This document shows positions 1 through 7,486 of a DNA stretch of 21,792 bases, in pieces. The translations under genes were made by a program, and so were the position numbers. The stretch's first letter is position 1. Every line of letters begins with the position of its first letter. The notes under the pieces were generated by a model that made no database searches, was not told the origin of the DNA, and saw only the letters and a program-made list of their open reading frames with translations. The DNA comes from WGMI01 sp041739275 (GTDB lineage Bacteria; Bacteroidota; Bacteroidia; Flavobacteriales; Schleiferiaceae), in the NCBI GenBank assembly GCA_041739275.1, contig JBGSOF010000021.1, positions 1-21,792 of the forward strand. The letters are read 5' to 3'.

Positions 1-1
1 C

Positions 2-103
2 CTCGTTGTCCAGAGCAACGCGCAGGGACTTTGGCCTGCAGTGGCCATTCATATCGTCCTAATGCTATGGTGTATGAATGCACTGCGGAAGAGCAATCAT
101 TGA
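2..103 (+). CDS. Possible C-terminal end of a membrane protein (partial)
   Basis: Reading from base 2 there are 33 sense codons and then a TGA at 101-103. The end of the peptide is hydrophobic (GLWPAVAIHIVLMLW) and is followed by a short basic tail (ALRKSNH), which is how many polytopic transporters end. It would converge on the minus-strand saccharopine dehydrogenase-like gene, whose stop lies 43 bases further on. No family can be named from so short a piece, and an open frame of this length can occur by chance, so this is a weak call. Confidence 0.35.
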   Translation, partial: LVVQSNAQGLWPAVAIHIVLMLWCMNALRKSNH

Positions 104-146
104 CGCGATCATCTCGGAACGCAGACAAGTTTTATTTGGCGCGAGC

Positions 147-1484
147 CTACCCGGTTCTGCCTTCTTTCTCCACAAACCGTACCCCATAGCCCTCCAATTC
201 CCGAAGCATGGGTTCGTAAAACTCCCGATGGATGGGCAGCAATACCCCGCGTTGGGCAATTTGATTGGTGAGGATCAAGCGGACGGCAATGCCCACAGGG
301 AGCCCCACCGTTTGCGCCATGGCCGTGCGCTGCTCGTCGAGCCCTTCGTAGACCATACTCGAGCTCAGTCGTTTGGCCACGCCGTTTTCGACGAAATCGA
401 ACAAATGGTGCATCACAATCATATCTCGTTCGCCCGGCTCGAGTTTCCACTTTTCCTCGAGCTTTTTCTGTAAAATTTCGGCCGGAGAAGCATTTTCCAG
501 GCCAATCGGCTCGTTGGAGAACAAGCCCAGCCACTCAAATTTATCCATCATCGGATCGTCCTGCGGAATCCCCAAATAGTGGCGAAACTTAAGCTCTACA
601 CTGTCGGTCGGGTGATACGCCAAAAACGTATTCGTAAACTGCCTCCAAGTCATGGAACCCGAAGCCTCCAAACGATACGAATCGTCTGTCATCCCCAACT
701 TGACGAATACGTCCCAGGCACGGCAAAAACCAGGGCGCCGCAACGTGCCCCGATAAATCGTCGGAATCGAATCGAGCCCATACACCGAGCGATAGCGCAG
801 CGAATCTCTATTCGCATAACCTTCAAAACGGCCATACCCCCCCACATCAAAAAACTCTGTACGCCGAAACACTTGGTGGTAAGGGATATACTTGTATTGC
901 CCCTCTTGAATAAACTTTACCGCACCTCCGGAACCCGCCAAAACCACATTCCGCGGATTCCAAGTGAACTTGTAGTTCCACAGATTGTTGTCGCTCGCCG
1001 GAGCGGGCAAGCCCCCTGTAAACGACTCAAACCCGCGCATCTCAACCCCGCGTGCCCGCAGCCGATCCAAGATCTGCACCGCGCTCAGATGATCGATTCC
1101 CGGATCGACCCCAATTTCATTGAGCAAAATCAAGCCCTTGGCCCGAGCCTCCTCGTGCAAAGCCTCCATGCCCGCAGACAAATAGCTCGCCGTCACCATA
1201 TGCTTGCCTTGCGCAATGCACTCCACCGCCACATTCAAATGCAAGTCGGCCGGGAGCATGGACACCACTAAATCGCTATCGGCGACTAGGCTTCGCAGCC
1301 GCTCGGCATCTCCCAACTCAAAAGCCATCGCCCGGGCCTTGGGGTGCCCCCCTGTTTTGCGCTCAGCCAAAGCCACATCGCGGTCTGCAACCACAATGGT
1401 CGCATCTAAGGAGCCCGAGTGTTCGAGCAGGTAATCGATCAGACTTCCGGTGCTGCGGCCCGCACCAATCACGAGAATGCGCAT
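147..1484 (-). CDS. Saccharopine dehydrogenase family protein
   Basis: 445 residues. The N-terminus is a Rossmann NAD(P)-binding fold: MRILVIGAGRSTGSLI with the glycine-rich loop at residues 7-13, an acidic end to the second strand (VVADRD), and SMLPADLH near residue 75. NEIGVDPGIDHLSA (about 122-135) and FTGGLPAP (about 155-162) are hallmarks of the saccharopine dehydrogenase C-terminal domain. The family interconverts saccharopine with lysine or glutamate and aminoadipate semialdehyde, in the cytosol. In Bacteroidota homologues of this type are usually annotated by family only, so lysine metabolism is the likely role but the exact reaction is not shown. The start was set at the ATG at 1484 rather than the TTG two codons upstream, because the protein then begins directly at the first beta strand and lies about 24 nt behind a promoter box. 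It is divergent from the gene at 1554. Confidence 0.85.
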   Translation of the reverse strand: MRILVIGAGRSTGSLIDYLLEHSGSLDATIVVADRDVALAERKTGGHPKARAMAFELGDAERLRSLVADSDLVVSMLPADLHLNVAVECIAQGKHMVTASYLSAGMEALHEEARAKGLILLNEIGVDPGIDHLSAVQILDRLRARGVEMRGFESFTGGLPAPASDNNLWNYKFTWNPRNVVLAGSGGAVKFIQEGQYKYIPYHQVFRRTEFFDVGGYGRFEGYANRDSLRYRSVYGLDSIPTIYRGTLRRPGFCRAWDVFVKLGMTDDSYRLEASGSMTWRQFTNTFLAYHPTDSVELKFRHYLGIPQDDPMMDKFEWLGLFSNEPIGLENASPAEILQKKLEEKWKLEPGERDMIVMHHLFDFVENGVAKRLSSSMVYEGLDEQRTAMAQTVGLPVGIAVRLILTNQIAQRGVLLPIHREFYEPMLRELEGYGVRFVEKEGRTG

Positions 1485-1513
1485 GAGCAAATGGCGGTTT
1501 TATAAAGGACGGG

Positions 1514-1521
1514 CAAAGGTA
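1514..1521 (-). promoter_or_regulatory. Bacteroidota -7 promoter box TACCTTTG for the saccharopine dehydrogenase-like gene
   Basis: Read on the minus strand these bases are TACCTTTG, an exact match to the Bacteroidota TAnnTTTG element. Transcription would start about 6 nt downstream, leaving a leader of roughly 24 nt before the ATG at 1484. No good TTTG-type -33 element is seen at the expected spacing. It forms an inverted pair with the box at 1537-1544. Confidence 0.6.
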
Positions 1522-1536
1522 AGCGGAGGGGCGCGC

Positions 1537-1544
1537 TACCTTTG
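1537..1544 (+). promoter_or_regulatory. Bacteroidota -7 promoter box TACCTTTG for the DUF4476-like gene
   Basis: Exact TAnnTTTG match. The predicted transcription start lies only a few bases before the ATG at 1554, giving an almost leaderless mRNA. It also rules out the in-frame TTG at 1542, which lies inside the box. No clear -33 TTTG is present at the usual distance. Confidence 0.6.
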
Positions 1545-1553
1545 GGCTCGTCG

Positions 1554-2387
1554 ATGAAAAGTCAAACCACGCTCCGCTCAAAAACTACCGCAAAACGCTC
1601 GCTCGCGCTTTCTCTGGGTTTCGCGATGGTGTTCATTTTTCCAATGCTTGGACAGACGAACTCCAAGGGGAATCTGGGGCTCGAAAGCGAAATCGGGGTT
1701 CTCGACTGGTATTTAAATGACCAAGCACTTTGCACAAGTTGCTCGAATCTCGCTGTTTTTGTGATCGATACGGGGCTGCACCAATTGTCGGCCGTGCAAA
1801 ACGGAAGGGAAATCGCTGAAAACAAGGTTTATATTGGTTCGGGCCACCAACTGTATGCCCTCGTTGAAGAAAGTGGGCATCGGCGAATTCGCTTTCGAGG
1901 AGATGAACCTCTAAATCAAGCCATGGCCTCGACAGCAGCCATACCGAAAACGACACCGTCCAAAGAACCTCCGCAAGTCGTCCAAGACCTCTCGCCCCCA
2001 AAAGCCGAAGTACCTCCGACCGCGATTGCCCGAGCGCAGGTCGAACCCCCGGTCGAAAAAGACGCCCAAAGCCTCCGGCTGCAGAGCGTGTGCGCACTTC
2101 CGCATCAATACGAACGGCTCAAGGCCGCAACCGAATTCGCGAACAGCAGACTTCTCGAAATGTTGGAAATCAGGAGCTACCTGGACTGTCTATCTCACGA
2201 CTACACAAAACTCGAATTTCTTCGATCGATCGCACCGACGTATCAAAAGATCGCGGGATTCTCGGATCTGTCGAGCGCCTTGGAATACGAATGGACCCGT
2301 GCCGCCTTTGCTGAGTGCCTCAACCCGGCTGAATATCAGGGCGAACGTGGGAACACGGGGCAAACAGAATCTGCGACGCCGCCCTAA
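1554..2387 (+). CDS. Secreted protein with a C-terminal DUF4476-like domain
   Basis: 277 residues. The basic N-terminus is followed by a hydrophobic stretch (about 16-33, LALSLGFAMVFIFPMLGQ), which fits a signal peptide cleaved near MLGQ. Residues 40-115 form a small globular part with a CTSC pair. Residues about 125-170 are a Pro/Thr/Glu-rich linker. Residues about 183-255 resemble the DUF4476 domain, a helical module common in exported Bacteroidota proteins: YERLKAATEF, a central leucine-rich helix, then YTKLEFLRSIAPTY. Function is unknown. The ATG at 1554 was chosen over the upstream TTG because the promoter box covers that TTG. The DUF423 gene follows after 28 bases, so the two are probably co-transcribed. 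The DUF4476 assignment is from pattern memory and is moderately sure. Confidence 0.7.
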   Translation: MKSQTTLRSKTTAKRSLALSLGFAMVFIFPMLGQTNSKGNLGLESEIGVLDWYLNDQALCTSCSNLAVFVIDTGLHQLSAVQNGREIAENKVYIGSGHQLYALVEESGHRRIRFRGDEPLNQAMASTAAIPKTTPSKEPPQVVQDLSPPKAEVPPTAIARAQVEPPVEKDAQSLRLQSVCALPHQYERLKAATEFANSRLLEMLEIRSYLDCLSHDYTKLEFLRSIAPTYQKIAGFSDLSSALEYEWTRAAFAECLNPAEYQGERGNTGQTESATPP

Positions 2388-2415
2388 AACCGAACTCGTT
2401 CCAAGAAAACTGTCC

Positions 2416-2820
2416 ATGGAAAAAGTAGCTGATTCAAAAGCGAACCTGCTCGCGCCGATCGCGGCCATACTCGGAGGCGTAGGCGTCGTCCTCGGAGCGC
2501 TTGGAGCCCATTCATTAGAAAAAATTCTGAGCCCTCAACAGCTCGATTCGTTTGAAACAGGTGTTCGCTATCAACTTATTCACGCGCTTGCTTTGCTCGC
2601 GCTCGGTTTGTCTGAGAATGCGCGCCGATATACTTGGACCGGAGCCTTTTGGATCTCGGGAACCCTGCTCTTCAGCGGCTCCATTTACGTCCTGTCCGCC
2701 CTTGAGCTCAGCCCCTCAATGCGTGGCGTCCTCGGCCCAATTACCCCATTGGGAGGGCTCTTGCTCATTGCGGGCTGGTTTGGATTGGCGATTAAATTGA
2801 CTTGGACTGCAAAACGCTAA
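2416..2820 (+). CDS. DUF423 family inner-membrane protein
   Basis: 134 residues, the usual length for DUF423 (the family of E. coli YgdD). Four hydrophobic segments can be seen at about 12-31, 50-63, 72-94 and 104-126. The first contains the family's glycine-rich AAILGGVGVVLGALGAHSLE pattern; FETGVRYQLIHALALL and FSGSIYVLSA are also typical, as is GPITPLGGLLLIAGW near the end. It is an integral membrane protein without a firmly established function. The ATG at 2416 gives the standard family start; the reading frame runs further upstream but overlaps the preceding gene there. It is 28 bases behind the DUF4476-like gene. The promoter of pckA follows 23 bases after its stop. Confidence 0.88.
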   Translation: MEKVADSKANLLAPIAAILGGVGVVLGALGAHSLEKILSPQQLDSFETGVRYQLIHALALLALGLSENARRYTWTGAFWISGTLLFSGSIYVLSALELSPSMRGVLGPITPLGGLLLIAGWFGLAIKLTWTAKR

Positions 2821-2843
2821 AAGCGCTTCAGGGGTTTATCATT

Positions 2844-2851
2844 TACCTTTG
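2844..2851 (+). promoter_or_regulatory. Bacteroidota -7 promoter box TACCTTTG for pckA
   Basis: Exact TAnnTTTG match between the DUF423 stop (2820) and the pckA ATG (2877). It predicts a leader of about 20 nt and supports 2877 over an in-frame TTG at 2802. A good -33 TTTG is not visible. Confidence 0.6.
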
Positions 2852-2876
2852 GCCTCCCTTTAAACGACATCGTTTT

Positions 2877-4496
2877 ATGAACGCAAAACATGGGATTCTT
2901 CCGGCCAACGCCGACTTGAGCAAACTGGGCATTCAGGCCGCGGTCGAGCATTGGAACACCGCGGTGAACGAGCTCGAAGAAACCGTTATTCAAGGTGGAA
3001 TGGGGCGAAGAGCCTCTTCGGGATCCTTGGCCGTCAATACCGGCGAATTCACGGGACGCTCTCCCAAAGACCGGTTCATCGTGAAAGACGAGCACACCGC
3101 CGAAACCGTTTGGTGGGGCGATATCAACATGCCGTTTGACTCGGGCAAGTTCGACGGATTGGCCACGAAAATGGGCGCCTACCTGAGCGGTAAGTCTGTG
3201 TATGTGCGCGATGTCTACGCCTGCGCCGATGCAGAGTATCGAATGAAGATTCGCGTGGTGATGGAGCTCCCGTGGTCGAGCATCTTCGTCAACAATATGT
3301 TTCTGCGCCCGAGCGAGGCCGAGCTTTCTCAATTTGAACCCGAGTGGATCGTCCTCTGCGCTCCAGGATTTCACGCAAATCCCTCTGAGGATTCTACGCG
3401 TCAGCACAACTTTTCGATCTTGAACTTCGGTCGTAAAATGATCTTGGTCGGCGGATCGGCGTATACGGGCGAGATCAAAAAGGGAATTTTCTCCGCATTG
3501 AATTTCATCCTCCCCCATCAGAGAAACACATTGAGCATGCACTGCTCGGCCAATTTGGGCGAGAAAGGCGATACCGCGGTTTTCTTCGGATTGTCGGGTA
3601 CGGGCAAGACGACCCTTTCGGCCGATCCCAACCGCAAACTGATTGGCGACGACGAGCACGGATGGAGCGAGTCGAACGTGATTTTCAACTTCGAGGGCGG
3701 TTGTTATGCCAAAGCCATCGATTTGAGCGAGGAAAAAGAACCCGATATTTTCCGTGCGATCAAACAAGGTGCGCTCCTCGAGAATGTCGTGTTCAAGGAT
3801 GGAACCGACGAAGTGGATTTCACAGATTCATCGATCACCGAAAACACCCGCGTCAGTTATCCGATTGAGCACATTCGCAACATTGCGACTCCCTCGGTCG
3901 GGCACAACCCCAAGAACATCTTCTTTTTGACCGCCGATGCCTTCGGAGTACTGCCTCCCATCAGCAAGTTGACGCCCGGTCAGGCCATGTATCACTTTAT
4001 TTCGGGATACACCGCCAAAGTGGCCGGAACCGAAATGGGCGTAACGGAGCCTCAACCTTCGTTCTCCGCGTGCTTCGGCAAGGCCTTCATGCCACTGCAC
4101 CCCACGGTGTACGGTGAAATGCTCGGACGCAAAATGCGCGAAACCGGAGTCAATGTTTGGCTTGTGAACACCGGATGGTCCGGCGGATCGTACGGTGTCG
4201 GTTCGCGCATGAAACTTTCGTACACCCGCGCCATGATTAACGCGGCGCTCGAAGGACAGCTCGACCACGTGGAATATGCCGAGCATCCCATTTTTGGACT
4301 TCACGTGCCACAGACGTGCCCCAACGTGCCCGACGAACTTTTGAACCCGCGCTCGACTTGGGCGGTTCCCGCTTCGTACGACCGAACCGCCAATGATCTT
4401 GCCGCGCGTTTCAACAAGAATTTCGAACAATTTGCTTCAAATGCGAGTGCCGAAATCCTCGCAGGAGGGCCAAAGGCTGGGGCTGTAACGGCTTAA
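2877..4496 (+). CDS. pckA: Phosphoenolpyruvate carboxykinase (ATP)
   Basis: 539 residues, the normal length for the ATP-dependent enzyme. It converts oxaloacetate and ATP to phosphoenolpyruvate, CO2 and ADP, the first committed step of gluconeogenesis, in the cytosol. Visible motifs: NTGEFTGRSPKDRFIV (about 54-69, oxaloacetate-binding arginine), GGSAYTGEIKKGIFS (about 192-206), MHCSANLGEKGD (about 221-232, metal-ligand histidine), the P-loop GLSGTGKTTLS (about 238-248), GDDEHGW (about 257-263) and FNFEGGCYAK (about 270-279). All catalytic blocks look intact. The start at 2877 lies behind a TAnnTTTG promoter box, and a strong hairpin terminator follows the stop, so it is probably a single-gene transcript. 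Confidence 0.97.
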   Translation: MNAKHGILPANADLSKLGIQAAVEHWNTAVNELEETVIQGGMGRRASSGSLAVNTGEFTGRSPKDRFIVKDEHTAETVWWGDINMPFDSGKFDGLATKMGAYLSGKSVYVRDVYACADAEYRMKIRVVMELPWSSIFVNNMFLRPSEAELSQFEPEWIVLCAPGFHANPSEDSTRQHNFSILNFGRKMILVGGSAYTGEIKKGIFSALNFILPHQRNTLSMHCSANLGEKGDTAVFFGLSGTGKTTLSADPNRKLIGDDEHGWSESNVIFNFEGGCYAKAIDLSEEKEPDIFRAIKQGALLENVVFKDGTDEVDFTDSSITENTRVSYPIEHIRNIATPSVGHNPKNIFFLTADAFGVLPPISKLTPGQAMYHFISGYTAKVAGTEMGVTEPQPSFSACFGKAFMPLHPTVYGEMLGRKMRETGVNVWLVNTGWSGGSYGVGSRMKLSYTRAMINAALEGQLDHVEYAEHPIFGLHVPQTCPNVPDELLNPRSTWAVPASYDRTANDLAARFNKNFEQFASNASAEILAGGPKAGAVTA

Positions 4497-4515
4497 ACTT
4501 CCAATTCGAGAATAG

Positions 4516-4540
4516 AAGCCGGCCTTGAGCCGGCTTTTTT
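4516..4540 (+). terminator. Rho-independent terminator after pckA
   Basis: Perfect 8-bp stem AAGCCGGC (4516-4523) and GCCGGCTT (4529-4536), loop CTTGA, followed by a run of T to 4540. It begins 20 bases after the pckA stop. Confidence 0.9.
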
Positions 4541-4574
4541 ATTTTGGGAATTATTCTCATATAGAGAACGTCCT

Positions 4575-4582
4575 TATATTTG
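4575..4582 (+). promoter_or_regulatory. Bacteroidota -7 promoter box TATATTTG for the lipoprotein-LruC operon
   Basis: Exact TAnnTTTG match just downstream of the pckA terminator. It would start a transcript near 4588 with a leader of about 60-80 nt before the lipoprotein. A TTTG exists at 4543-4546, but the 28-base spacing is too long for a standard -33 element. Confidence 0.6.
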
Positions 4583-4670
4583 CACGCTTACTACTTCGCT
4601 GTTCTTTAGAGAATTGGACGATTCCAATTCTTGGCACGATTGTTACAATATGAATGAAAATTACAGAAAT

Positions 4671-5024
4671 ATGCCTCGTTTGATTTTGGCGCTCTGCACC
4701 GCCGCCTTTGTCCTCCACTCTTGCGCTCCCGAAAAAGAAGCGCTCACGGCTCAAGCCGCTTCTGTTAAAGACAGCAAAGAGCTCTACGCTCCCGCAGCCT
4801 TTGATTGGAAAACCACCAAAGACTGCACACTCGAAGTTCGCGGACCCAAGGGCATGATCGAAGTGAACGCACCCGATGGCAGCCTTTTGGCCAAAGCCAT
4901 GAATCAAGGGGGAAGCCTCGAATTGCAATTCGCCGTGCCGAACCACATTCAGGACCTCAGCATTGCTTATGCCGGAGTTCGCAGCTCCGTGAAGGCCACG
5001 AGCCGAATCAAACTCGACCGATAA
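4671..5024 (+). CDS. Small lipoprotein resembling the N-terminal module of LruC proteins
   Basis: 117 residues. Signal peptide of the lipoprotein type, MPRLILALCTAAFVLHSC, with the lipobox LHSC and acylation Cys at 18. The mature part carries APAAFDWKTTKDCTLEV, then an ISPD-like beta segment (MIEVNAPDGSLLAKA), then FAVPNHIQDLSIAYAGV. From memory this order (F-x-TT, beta strands, a VP segment) resembles the small beta domain found at the N-terminus of many Bacteroidota LruC-domain proteins, where it is part of the same polypeptide. The ATG at 4671 gives a normal signal peptide; an in-frame ATG at 4650 would add seven residues. The LruC gene follows after 31 bases, so the two are very probably one operon and may act together at the cell surface. 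Role unknown. Confidence 0.75.
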   Translation: MPRLILALCTAAFVLHSCAPEKEALTAQAASVKDSKELYAPAAFDWKTTKDCTLEVRGPKGMIEVNAPDGSLLAKAMNQGGSLELQFAVPNHIQDLSIAYAGVRSSVKATSRIKLDR

Positions 5025-5055
5025 CAAATTGACCAGACTCGAACTACACGACTCA

Positions 5056-7341
5056 ATGAGAACACTTTTCGCCCTTTCAGCCGTCTTATTTGCGGCTCTT
5101 TTGAATGCCACCAACAGCCCTGATTGCAGCAGCGGTTGTTATCAGACGTACAACAACTATTCGGGTACGCTCCAACTTCACTTTAACCCAAATGATGCCG
5201 GTGCCAACAAGACCTATTGCATCACGGGCACCTTTAACGGCTCGATCGAAGTGCGCAATGCCAAAGTTCGGATTTGCGGAAATGCCACGGTTTCGAGCTG
5301 GACTTTTGATCAAAATAGCTCACTCGAGATTGCCAGCGGTGCGGTAGTAGTTGTAAACAACAGCGGGGGAATCAACTCGAGCTGCGATTTCGTCAAAAAC
5401 TGGGGTGACTTGACCTTCAACAATGGTTTTTCTCCCAATGCCGATCTGTACAACTACAGTTCGATTACAGTGAACGGCGGCGATCTAAACATGAATTCTC
5501 AGGCTAAGTATCAAAACTTCGGAGATGTCCAAGTGACCAACGGCAGCTACAACCACAACAGCACCGGTGGATTGAACAGCGGAAGCCTTTACGCCAGCAA
5601 AGACATCAAGCTGAACGGCGGTTCAGAAATGACGAACGAATGTTCGATGGTTTCAGGTAAGGAGTTCCACATCAATATTGCCTTCAATAACAAGGAATAC
5701 GCCAAGTCGGGAGAGAAGCTCTACATCAACGGTGGATCGAGCCTCAAACTCGACAACCAGGCCATGATGACCGCGGCGGAGCTCATCCTAAATGGAACCG
5801 TCAAGGGCATCGGCAGTTCGAACACCCTCGAGGTGACCGGACCTACCCTGGCCAATGGAGGAAGCTCGTTTACAGGCCCGGTTGAAGCCTGTTTGGGAGG
5901 AGCCATTTCGGGCACCCTGAGCTTTAGCAACGGCGCGGGACAATCGTGTGCAAACACCATCCCCACGAGCAGCTGCAACCCCGTTGGATTTGCTCCGGCC
6001 TCGCCGGCTCCCAGCAATTGCGATGTGACGAAGTCGAATGGTGGCGGGTTTAGCACCTCAATTGTCTCTGTGGTCGACAACTGCGATAACACCTTTACAA
6101 TTAAACTCAAGCTGGAACACAGCGGCTGTGGCGGTCCGAGCTGCAAGGAACTCTCGCACTTGAGCATCGAGGCCTTGCCCGGAACGTACAGTGCCGCCAG
6201 TTGGAACACGACTTCGGGCACCGCGACCTACGGATCGCTTGACAACGGCCCAAATTTGGGTGCTTCGACCCCATTTCAAGGGTTCAAATTCGACAATACG
6301 AGCAAGATCGGTGGCGGAAAAGCGGGAATAGTAGAGATCACCTACACCCTGACTTCGCTTCAAGATCAGAAAATCTCTGCCAAAGCGGGCACCAACGCGC
6401 AAATCGCCAGCTTTACGGTTGCCGACTTTCAATCGGTGATGAATTGTGCGAACACGGTTTGTGCTCAAGCGCCTGACGGAGACAACGACGGTTGCGAAGA
6501 CGCGGTGGATCAATATCCCAACGACCCGACGCGCTGCTATGATGTGAGTTATCCCGGAACCGGTGTAGCGACCTTGGCCTTTGAAGATTTGTGGCCCGCG
6601 GCCGGCGACTACGATTTCAACGACTTGGTGCTCGACTACCTCTTTACAGCCGAACTCAATGGCTCGAACGAGGTCAACGCCCTCGACGGAACATTTGTGA
6701 TCCGTGCCTTCGGCGCGGGCTTCCACAACGGTTTTGGCTTCCAGTTCTCAAACCCGGCATTCGACGGCTCGAATATGCAGGTAAGCGGTTCAGAAATCAG
6801 CTCGGCACTGGTCAGCCTCGGGGCCAACGGACTTGAAATCGGACAGAGCAAGGCAACGGTAATCGTCTACACCGACGCCTATGCCCAAATGAGACACCCC
6901 GGTGTTGGAATTGGCGTGAACACAGAGATTTCGGCGCCCTACGTGCAACCCGACACCATCAAAATTCGCATTGTATTCACATCAAACAAGCCGAGCATGA
7001 CCGATCTCGACTTGCCGAATTTCAATCCGTTCTTGATCGCTAAAGAAGACCGCGGACGCGAAATTCACTTGCCGGGCTACGCCCCAACCGATTTGGCCAA
7101 TCTGAGCTACTTCGGCCTCGGAGACGACGACTCGAACGTAGGCGCGGGACGCACTTATGTTACCGAAACCAACATGCCTTGGGCCCTGCATTTGCCCGTT
7201 CGTTTCGACTATCCCACCGAAAAAACAGACATCGTAACAGCTCACCTCAAGTTTGCCGCATGGGTGATGAGCGGAGGCGTGAGCTTTGCCGACTGGTATC
7301 TCGATATGCCCGGCTACCGCGACGACTCGAAGCTGTATTGA
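5056..7341 (+). CDS. LruC-domain secreted surface protein
   Basis: 761 residues with signal peptide MRTLFALSAVLFAALLNA. Residues about 25-290 are rich in Asn, Gly and Ser with repeated short strands (NGG, LNG, ITVNGG), suggesting a beta-solenoid-like region. Residues about 300-470 form a Cys-containing beta domain. DGDNDGCEDAVDQYPNDP (474-491) is a thrombospondin-3-like calcium-binding segment. From about 500 to the end lies the LruC domain, whose hallmark AAGDYDFNDLVLDY is at 515-528 and whose end has PTEKTDI and DWYLDMPGY. LruC was named from a Leptospira surface antigen; its molecular function is not established. I see no type IX secretion C-terminal sorting domain. The ATG at 5056 was chosen because it opens a normal signal peptide. 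A strong terminator follows. Confidence 0.9.
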   Translation: MRTLFALSAVLFAALLNATNSPDCSSGCYQTYNNYSGTLQLHFNPNDAGANKTYCITGTFNGSIEVRNAKVRICGNATVSSWTFDQNSSLEIASGAVVVVNNSGGINSSCDFVKNWGDLTFNNGFSPNADLYNYSSITVNGGDLNMNSQAKYQNFGDVQVTNGSYNHNSTGGLNSGSLYASKDIKLNGGSEMTNECSMVSGKEFHINIAFNNKEYAKSGEKLYINGGSSLKLDNQAMMTAAELILNGTVKGIGSSNTLEVTGPTLANGGSSFTGPVEACLGGAISGTLSFSNGAGQSCANTIPTSSCNPVGFAPASPAPSNCDVTKSNGGGFSTSIVSVVDNCDNTFTIKLKLEHSGCGGPSCKELSHLSIEALPGTYSAASWNTTSGTATYGSLDNGPNLGASTPFQGFKFDNTSKIGGGKAGIVEITYTLTSLQDQKISAKAGTNAQIASFTVADFQSVMNCANTVCAQAPDGDNDGCEDAVDQYPNDPTRCYDVSYPGTGVATLAFEDLWPAAGDYDFNDLVLDYLFTAELNGSNEVNALDGTFVIRAFGAGFHNGFGFQFSNPAFDGSNMQVSGSEISSALVSLGANGLEIGQSKATVIVYTDAYAQMRHPGVGIGVNTEISAPYVQPDTIKIRIVFTSNKPSMTDLDLPNFNPFLIAKEDRGREIHLPGYAPTDLANLSYFGLGDDDSNVGAGRTYVTETNMPWALHLPVRFDYPTEKTDIVTAHLKFAAWVMSGGVSFADWYLDMPGYRDDSKLY

Positions 7342-7365
7342 GTGTGTGTTTGACTCAGTGAAGAG

Positions 7366-7393
7366 CGCGCCCCTTTCGGGCGCGTTTTTTTTT
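7366..7393 (+). terminator. Rho-independent terminator after the LruC gene
   Basis: Perfect 7-bp GC-only stem CGCGCCC (7366-7372) and GGGCGCG (7378-7384), loop CTTTC, followed by nine T. It separates the lipoprotein-LruC operon from the kinase gene. Confidence 0.93.
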
Positions 7394-7486
7394 GTGGCAG
7401 CAGCGACAAAGCGGGCTTAATTTTAATCCGAAAGACCGCATCGCAGGCTTGCGGAATTGGAGCCCTTCAACCAAATTATTTCCAAC

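Noticed and set aside
579..1271. A 230-codon plus-strand open frame opposite the saccharopine dehydrogenase-like gene
   Set aside because: It is the antisense shadow of a well-supported gene and has no recognisable domain.
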